Of a stretch of DNA of 7,453 nt, positions 1-4,481 are shown one piece after another. The stretch's first letter is position 1. Every line of letters starts with the position of its first letter. The notes below the pieces were generated by a model that had not been told where the DNA came from, searched no databases, and saw nothing but the letters and a program-made list of their open reading frames with translations. Source of the DNA: an uncultured bacterium. Lineage in GTDB: Bacteria > Patescibacteriota > Minisyncoccia > Phycocordibacterales > UBA9973. Position numbers and translations under genes: made by a program. The stretch spans positions 1 to 7,453 of the forward strand of contig CAIQBF010000067.1 of NCBI GenBank assembly GCA_903869975.1. The letters are read 5' to 3'.

Positions 1-468
1 ACCGGCCTCGCGAAGGAATATCCGATCGTTTCGATCGAAGATGGTCTTGCAGAAGAGGACTGGTCTGGCTGGACGAAGCTCACTGAAACGCTCGGCTCGA
101 GCATGCAGCTCGTGGGTGACGATCTTCTCGTAACGAATACGGAATTTTTGCGCCGCGGTATTGCTGAAAAAGCTTGTAACTCAATTCTTGTGAAGCTCAA
201 CCAGATCGGCACACTTACGGAAACTATTGCAGCTGTGCAGATGGCAGAAGCAGCCGGATTTACGGCAGTGATCTCGCACCGCTCGGGTGAGACAGAAGAT
301 ACAACCATCGCGCATCTTGCTGTCGGTCTTGCGACAGGGCAGATCAAGACGGGTTCAATGTGTCGCACTGACCGCATGGCGAAATACAATGAACTCCTTC
401 GTATCGAAGAGATGCTTGGTGATCAGGCAATGTATGCAGGATCTAGCGCGCTCAAACAGCAGAAATAA
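1..468 (+). CDS. eno: Enolase, C-terminal part (5' truncated by window edge)
   Basis: Enolase converts 2-phosphoglycerate to phosphoenolpyruvate in the cytoplasm. The frame is open from base 1 and gives the last 155 residues before TAA at 466-468. Bacterial enolases are about 420-430 aa, so roughly the first two thirds lie upstream. The C-terminal barrel motifs are intact, numbered here from the window edge: SIEDGLAEEDW (metal-ligand Glu13), GDD (metal-ligand Asp40), ILVKLNQIGT (catalytic Lys65), SHRSGETED (His93, Arg94 and Ser95, which contact substrate phosphate) and GQIKTG (Lys116). RTDRMAKYNELLRIEE near the end is also a family signature. Small departures from common sequences include IAHLAVG where IADLAVG is usual; nothing suggests loss of activity. 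The stop is 16 nt before gpmI, so the two glycolytic genes are probably co-transcribed. Identity is certain; the true start and N-terminal domain cannot be seen. Confidence 0.98.
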   Translation, partial: TGLAKEYPIVSIEDGLAEEDWSGWTKLTETLGSSMQLVGDDLLVTNTEFLRRGIAEKACNSILVKLNQIGTLTETIAAVQMAEAAGFTAVISHRSGETEDTTIAHLAVGLATGQIKTGSMCRTDRMAKYNELLRIEEMLGDQAMYAGSSALKQQK

Positions 469-484
469 TTTCGCCACATCATTC

Positions 485-2011
485 ATGGAAACCTCCGCTC
501 ACAAAAAACAGATCGCACTCATCGTACTTGACGGCTGGGGTCATCGTGCGGACACACATGACAATGCTATCGCTGAGGCGAAGACTCCCTTTTTTGATTC
601 GCTCTGGCACGACTATCCGCATACGACGCTTGATGCGTCGGAAGAGAACGTTGGATTGCCTGAAGGACAGATCGGCAACAGTGAGGTGGGGCACATGACT
701 ATTGGTGCCGGTCGCGTGATTGATACGGATCTCGTACGTATTACGAAAGCGATGAAGGCAGGGGAATTCTTGACTAATCCTGCAATGAAGACAGTCTTTG
801 ACCACGTGAAGCAGTACGGTAGCACACTCCATCTTGCCGGTCTCGTTTCCCCGGGAGGTATTCATAGTCACGACGCGCATCTTCATGGCATTTTGCGTGC
901 GGCAAAAGAAGCGGGGATACCGGATGTTGCGATTCATGCATTCACCGATGGTCGCGACGTTCCACCAGAGAGTGCTGCGAAGTCTCTTCAAGCACTCGAA
1001 GAACTTTGTGCTGAACTCGGAATCGGATACATAGCCTCTGTAAGCGGACGCTTGTATGCCATGGATCGTGACAACAATTGGGATCGCGTCGAAAAAGTCC
1101 GCCAAGCTATATTCCACGGTAAGGCAAAAAAAGCATACACGCATGGCATCAAGGCCTCAAGCATGATGCAGGAAATGTATGCGGAAGGAATTTTCGATGA
1201 GCATCTTGAACCGGTCGTATTTCTCGATGATACGGGCCGTGCGTATACGCTCGAAGACAATGACGGTGTGATCTTTTTCAATTTCCGTTCTGATCGTGCA
1301 CGACAGCTTTCGAAGCTTATTGCCGAGGCTGCTGTTGAGAAGAATATTTGCTTTGCAACACTCACGGAATATGATCCGAAACTCAAAGCGCTCGTTGCTT
1401 TTGCTCCGAGCAAGATCGACACAACGCTCGCGGCAGAAATTTCAAAAGCAGGGATGACTCAGGCGCACATCGCCGAGACAGAAAAATATCCGCATGCGAC
1501 ATACTTCCTAAACGGTGGCCGCGAGACGCCGCACGCAGGTGAAGAGCACATACTCATCGAAAGCCGCAAAGACGTCCTCACTCATGATCTCGCTCCTGAA
1601 ATGCGTGCAAAAGAAATAGCCGACGCTGCTATTGCAAAGATCGCAAGTGGCACGGATTTTATTTTTATAAACTTTGCGAATGCCGATATGGTGGGGCACA
1701 CAGCAAACAAGCCGGCGATTATTACAGCGGTCGAGACGGTAGATCGTGAACTTGGCCGCGTGATCGCAAGCCTGATTGCGGCTGGCGGTATCGCCTTTGT
1801 TACTGCCGATCATGGCAATGCTGAAATGAACGTGGATCAAGCAACGCACGAAAAACACACCGCACACACGCTCAATGTCGTGCCTGCTATCGTGACCGAA
1901 AAGGGACATAGTATGCACCCAGGCTCACTTGCTGACATTGCACCTACAGTACTTACGTTGTATGGCGTGCCTGTTCCTGGAGCTATGACGGGCAAGAATC
2001 TTTGCGGCTAA
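485..2011 (+). CDS. gpmI: 2,3-bisphosphoglycerate-independent phosphoglycerate mutase
   Basis: Interconverts 3- and 2-phosphoglycerate through a phosphoserine intermediate, using Mn2+ and no 2,3-bisphosphoglycerate. The 508-aa product matches the family length (about 510). Visible motifs: LDGWG with metal-ligand Asp16; GNSEVGH with catalytic Ser66; GGIHSH at 124-129 (His127); FTDGRD at 153-158; SGRLYAMDRD at 187-196; NFRSDRARQ at 266-274; EKYPHATYFLNGG around Lys334; NFANADMVGHT with Asp401 and His405; TADHGNAE with Asp442 and His443; and HTAHT with His461. The alkaline-phosphatase-like core and the inserted transferase domain are therefore both complete. The frame is open further upstream to 287, but that stretch overlaps eno and resembles no GpmI. 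ATG 485 puts LDGWG at the usual distance from the N-terminus. No Shine-Dalgarno is visible in the 16-nt gap, so translation probably depends on coupling to eno or on an SD-independent start. Its product is the substrate of the neighbouring enolase. Confidence 0.98.
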   Translation: METSAHKKQIALIVLDGWGHRADTHDNAIAEAKTPFFDSLWHDYPHTTLDASEENVGLPEGQIGNSEVGHMTIGAGRVIDTDLVRITKAMKAGEFLTNPAMKTVFDHVKQYGSTLHLAGLVSPGGIHSHDAHLHGILRAAKEAGIPDVAIHAFTDGRDVPPESAAKSLQALEELCAELGIGYIASVSGRLYAMDRDNNWDRVEKVRQAIFHGKAKKAYTHGIKASSMMQEMYAEGIFDEHLEPVVFLDDTGRAYTLEDNDGVIFFNFRSDRARQLSKLIAEAAVEKNICFATLTEYDPKLKALVAFAPSKIDTTLAAEISKAGMTQAHIAETEKYPHATYFLNGGRETPHAGEEHILIESRKDVLTHDLAPEMRAKEIADAAIAKIASGTDFIFINFANADMVGHTANKPAIITAVETVDRELGRVIASLIAAGGIAFVTADHGNAEMNVDQATHEKHTAHTLNVVPAIVTEKGHSMHPGSLADIAPTVLTLYGVPVPGAMTGKNLCG

Positions 2012-2029
2012 AGACGGCGAAGAGCTCTG

Positions 2030-2058
2030 TTGACATTGGGTCGCTTGCTTGGTATCCT
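2030..2058 (+). promoter_or_regulatory. Sigma70-type promoter for the pyrimidine operon
   Basis: A perfect -35 TTGACA (2030-2035) is followed by a 17-bp spacer and a -10 TATCCT (2053-2058; 4 of 6 consensus bases). The -10 is preceded by TGG at 2050-2052, which forms an extended -10. Transcription would start near 2065, about 120 nt before pyrC. The site begins 18 nt after the gpmI stop. It is the only convincing promoter in the gap, and no usable -35/-10 pair fits between the terminator and pyrC. The match is strong by sequence; activity is inferred. Confidence 0.65.
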
Positions 2059-2073
2059 TGTCCAGATATCTCA

Positions 2074-2193
2074 ATGATCACAAAACGCAATCACAATTTC
2101 TCTTGTATCGATACACCCCACTCTCATTTTGAGAGACGGGGTTATTTTTTTGCCAATTTGAACGCAGTCCTTCGGGGAAGTATCTATGCTTAG
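2074..2193 (+). CDS. Possible leader peptide ORF spanning the attenuator (speculative)
   Basis: A 39-codon frame from ATG 2074 to TAG 2191-2193 begins about 9 nt after the predicted transcription start. It crosses the palindrome and the entire terminator hairpin and ends overlapping the first 8 nt of pyrC. The encoded peptide (begins MITKRNHNFS, ends LRGSIYA) resembles no family known to me, and there is no Shine-Dalgarno before it. If translated, a ribosome closely following RNA polymerase would disrupt the hairpin, and termination next to the pyrC ATG could couple translation. The E. coli pyrBI leader works by this logic with a 44-aa leader peptide. The frame also stays open upstream to ATG 2002, but that start lies inside gpmI and upstream of the promoter. 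An open frame this short arises easily by chance, so confidence is low. Confidence 0.22.
   Translation: MITKRNHNFSCIDTPHSHFERRGYFFANLNAVLRGSIYA
2104..2115. repeat. 12-nt perfect palindrome in the pyr leader
   Basis: TGTATCGATACA is perfectly self-complementary and abuts the first C of the terminator stem. It sits about 40 nt downstream of the predicted transcription start, where a dimeric repressor could act as a roadblock. It may equally be chance. The symmetry is directly visible; no function can be assigned. Confidence 0.4.
2116..2151 (+). terminator. Intrinsic terminator / probable attenuator upstream of pyrC
   Basis: CCCC (2116-2119) pairs with GGGG (2138-2141), and CTCTCA (2121-2126) pairs with TGAGAG (2130-2135). 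This leaves a TTT loop and a small internal bulge (A2120 opposite A2136-C2137). A T-rich tract, TTATTTTTTT, follows at 2142-2151. The complementary strand has no T-tract after the hairpin, so it is directional toward pyrC. No hairpin follows gpmI more closely, so this is also the first stop signal for eno-gpmI read-through. Its place between the promoter and pyrC means transcripts from that promoter must pass it, which makes it a likely regulatory attenuator. The structure is clear; the regulatory role is inferred. Confidence 0.82.
2174..2180 (+). promoter_or_regulatory. Shine-Dalgarno-like site of pyrC
   Basis: GGGGAAG lies 5 nt before the ATG at 2186. It is the only clear SD-like sequence ahead of any of the four gene starts in the window, and it supports 2186 as the pyrC start. 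It lies after the terminator T-tract, so it is present only on read-through transcripts. Confidence 0.6.
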
Positions 2194-3433
2194 TATCGAG
2201 GGAATCATTGTTCTCGAAGAGGGGCAGATGCGGAAGCGCGTCGAGATTGATACTGAGACTGGGTTGATCGTGCGCGTAGCGGAGCCGTCTGGCTCCGCGG
2301 ATGTTGTACTTGGCAATAGTGAACTCGTCTTTCCCGGATTTATCGACCTCCATGTACATGCACGTGAGGATGCGGGACATACCCAGGAATACAAGGAAGA
2401 TTTCAAGAGTGCGTCGGCTGCTGCTATCAATGGCGGACTTGTTGCCTTTGCCGACATGCCGAACAATGTCGTGCCTCCGGTAGATGATGCGAGTTATGAA
2501 GCGAAGCGCGTACTTGCCGACACGGCGCCGATCGAAATCGTACTCTATGCTGGAATCGGACCTCATACGAATCCGCTTGCACGTGCGGTTCCATACAAAG
2601 CATTTATGGGGCACTCTATAGGCGACCTTTTCTTTAGTTCACGTGAAGAGCTCGACGCTACGCTTGAACGGTACCGAGGGCAGCGTGTCAGCTTCCATGC
2701 GGAAGATCCAAAAATCATGGATGAGCACAAAGGGGACACGACGCACGAATCTCGCCGTCCAAAAGAGGCAGAAATATCCGCTGTCGATATCGCGCTTGCG
2801 CTCATCGAAAAACACTCACTCGTCGGCAAGATCTGTCATGCTTCAACGGTTGAGGCCATTGCCAAGATTACGGCGGCAAAAGCTCGCGGAGTTTCGGTAT
2901 CGGTAGAAGTTACTCCCCATCATTTATATTTCGACGAAGCCATGTTTGGTGATCGCGTGCCAGTGCGCTTCCAAGTGAATCCGCCGATTCGCCAGACGCG
3001 CGAGAATCGTCTCGGTCTCATTGAGGCGCTCAAACGCGGAGACATCGACTATCTCGCGACCGACCACGCGCCGCACTCAAAAGAAGAAAAAGAGCAGGGC
3101 ATGAGCGGCCTCACCCATCTCGATACCTACGGACCCTTTACTACGTGGCTCATGCAAGAGCACGGATTCCGACCAGAGGACATTACCCGCGTGTGCGCGA
3201 ATGCGCCGGGGAGATTTATCAGCGAATTTACTCCTGAGAAATACGGAAAGATACAGGAAGGGTACGTCGGTTCGCTCACAGTACTCTCTCCGAATACGCC
3301 GATACTGATTCGATCAGAAGATTTACAAACGAAGTGTAAGTGGTCGCCGTTCGAAGGTATCGAATTCCCTGGACGCGTAACCATGACTATTATTAAGGGC
3401 GCCATACTAAAAAATGAACACCATGAAAAATAA
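2186..3433 (+). CDS. pyrC: Dihydroorotase
   Basis: Zinc-dependent amidohydrolase that cyclises N-carbamoyl-L-aspartate to dihydroorotate, the third step of de novo UMP synthesis. The 415-aa product fits the type I dihydroorotase class, which is longer than the E. coli type (about 348 aa). Motifs: PGFIDLHVHAR with metal-binding His56 and His58; DMPNN at 90-94; YKAFMG with Lys138, placed like the carboxylated bridging lysine of the superfamily; FHAED with His171; CHAST with His218; EVTPHHL at 241-247; NPPIR at 265-269; and ATDHAPHSKEEKE with catalytic Asp293. The C-terminal SPFEG...GRV signature (387-397) closes the metal-dependent hydrolase fold. HVHAREDAGH replaces the commoner HVHLREPG. Allantoinase and hydantoinase are relatives, but adjacency to carA and carB strongly favours dihydroorotase. 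The start at 2186 is supported by GGGGAAG 5 nt upstream. The 3' end overlaps carA by 20 nt. Transcription is probably gated by the leader terminator. Confidence 0.93.
   Translation: MLSIEGIIVLEEGQMRKRVEIDTETGLIVRVAEPSGSADVVLGNSELVFPGFIDLHVHAREDAGHTQEYKEDFKSASAAAINGGLVAFADMPNNVVPPVDDASYEAKRVLADTAPIEIVLYAGIGPHTNPLARAVPYKAFMGHSIGDLFFSSREELDATLERYRGQRVSFHAEDPKIMDEHKGDTTHESRRPKEAEISAVDIALALIEKHSLVGKICHASTVEAIAKITAAKARGVSVSVEVTPHHLYFDEAMFGDRVPVRFQVNPPIRQTRENRLGLIEALKRGDIDYLATDHAPHSKEEKEQGMSGLTHLDTYGPFTTWLMQEHGFRPEDITRVCANAPGRFISEFTPEKYGKIQEGYVGSLTVLSPNTPILIRSEDLQTKCKWSPFEGIEFPGRVTMTIIKGAILKNEHHEK
2279..2298 (+). repeat. GC-rich 8-bp inverted repeat inside pyrC
   Basis: GCGGAGCC (2279-2286) and GGCTCCGC (2291-2298) are perfect inverse complements around a GTCT loop. 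The hairpin lies in codons 32-38 of pyrC, in a poorly conserved stretch encoding AEPSGSA. No T-tract follows, so it is not a terminator. It could be a stable mRNA stem-loop, or chance. Confidence 0.45.
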
Positions 3434-4478
3434 CGCAAAACTCCTACTCAAAGACGGCAGCAGCTACGAAGCCAAAAGCTTTGGGGCAGATACGAGCATC
3501 TCAGGCGAGGTGGTTTTTGCCACAGGTATGGTGGGGTATCCGGAAGCACTGACCGACCCTTCATTCCGCGGACAGATTCTGATCATGACGTATCCGCTCG
3601 TCGGAAACTATGGCGTGCCTCGTGAAGACCTCTGGGAGTCCAAGGAAATCCAGGTTGCGGGTCTTATCGTCTCTACGTATATAGACACGCCGTCACACTC
3701 GACGAGCACGATGACGCTCGCTGAATGGTTTAAGAAACAGAACGTACCACTCTTTGAGGTCAAAGATACGCGTGCACTTGCTATCAAGCTTCGCGACTCG
3801 GGCTCCATGCTCGGCAAGATGATCGTAGGCAAAAAGGACATTCCCTATATCGACCCGAACGCTCGCAATCTTTCGGCAGAAGTTTCTACCAAGGAAATGG
3901 TCACGTTCGGCAGCGGAGACAAGACTGTCGTCGTGATCGACTGCGGTACCAAGATGAATATCGCGCGACGCATTGCTTCGCACGAGATCAAGGTGGTGGT
4001 TGTGCCATGGGACACTGACGTCACAAAACTCGATTTCAAAGTCGATGGCGTGCTTATTTCAAACGGCCCCGGCGATCCGAAAAAAGTTACCGCTACTATT
4101 GCGAACGTAAAGAAGATTATTGAGAAGAAAATTCCAACGCTTGGTATCTGTCTCGGTAACCAGATTCTCGCGCTTGCCGCTGGTGGTACGACATACAAGC
4201 TCAAATTCGGCCACCGCAGCCAGAACCAGCCCGCGGTAGTTTCCGGTACCAACGAAGCCTACCTTACGACGCAGAATCACGGCTTTGCTGTCGGCAAGGT
4301 CCCGACTGGCTACAAGGAGTGGTTTGTAAACGGCAACGACGGTACCAACGAAGGTATCATGCACAAGACGCTGCCGATCATGAGTGTGCAATTCCATCCG
4401 GAGAGCTCGCCAGGGCCGCTCGATACGGATTGGATTTTCGATTACTGGCTTGAGAAAGCGCAGCTCATCACGAAGTAA
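3414..4478 (+). CDS. carA: Carbamoyl phosphate synthase, small (glutamine amidotransferase) subunit
   Basis: Hydrolyses glutamine and channels ammonia to CarB for carbamoyl phosphate synthesis, the entry step to pyrimidines and arginine. The product is 354 aa, slightly shorter than the E. coli subunit (382 aa). The N-terminal CPSase small-chain domain (about 1-160) contains GEVVFATGMVGYPEALTDPS (31-50) and YPLVGNYGVP (60-69). The class I glutaminase domain (about 170-350) contains SNGPGDP (216-222), GICLGNQ with nucleophile Cys246, HGFAV, and SVQFHPE with His328 and Glu330, so the catalytic triad is complete. The residue three after the nucleophile is Asn249, where His is usual (GICLGHQ). The wording resembles eukaryotic CAD more than the E. 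coli enzyme. ATG 3414 and ATG 3423 are both possible starts, and both overlap the end of pyrC. No SD is properly spaced (AAGGG at 3395-3399 is 14 nt away), so translational coupling to pyrC is likely. carB follows after 3 nt. Confidence 0.96.
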   Translation: MNTMKNNAKLLLKDGSSYEAKSFGADTSISGEVVFATGMVGYPEALTDPSFRGQILIMTYPLVGNYGVPREDLWESKEIQVAGLIVSTYIDTPSHSTSTMTLAEWFKKQNVPLFEVKDTRALAIKLRDSGSMLGKMIVGKKDIPYIDPNARNLSAEVSTKEMVTFGSGDKTVVVIDCGTKMNIARRIASHEIKVVVVPWDTDVTKLDFKVDGVLISNGPGDPKKVTATIANVKKIIEKKIPTLGICLGNQILALAAGGTTYKLKFGHRSQNQPAVVSGTNEAYLTTQNHGFAVGKVPTGYKEWFVNGNDGTNEGIMHKTLPIMSVQFHPESSPGPLDTDWIFDYWLEKAQLITK

Positions 4479-4481
4479 TCT

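Noticed and set aside
287..484. 66-codon N-terminal extension of the gpmI reading frame inside eno
   Set aside because: It lies entirely within the conserved eno coding region in another frame, has no GpmI-like residues, and the normal family N-terminus begins at ATG 485.
479..1144. Long antisense open frame opposite gpmI (221 codons)
   Set aside because: It mirrors a strongly conserved gene, and its translation is Cys/Arg-rich without any recognisable domain. It is a by-product of codon bias on the plus strand.
2002..2073. Longer version of the leader ORF starting at ATG 2002
   Set aside because: The start lies inside gpmI and upstream of the predicted promoter, so it would not be on the pyrC transcript. 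Only the ATG 2074 form fits.
2060..2076. Possible PyrR-binding loop in the leader (GTCCAGA-like)
   Set aside because: Only the RUCCNGN part fits the PyrR loop consensus. The following GAGG is missing and the needed flanking stem is absent.
2150..2180. Second promoter between terminator and pyrC (TTGCCA as -35)
   Set aside because: At a 16-18 bp spacing the sequence is CGGGGAA-like, with no resemblance to a -10, and transcription would start inside pyrC.
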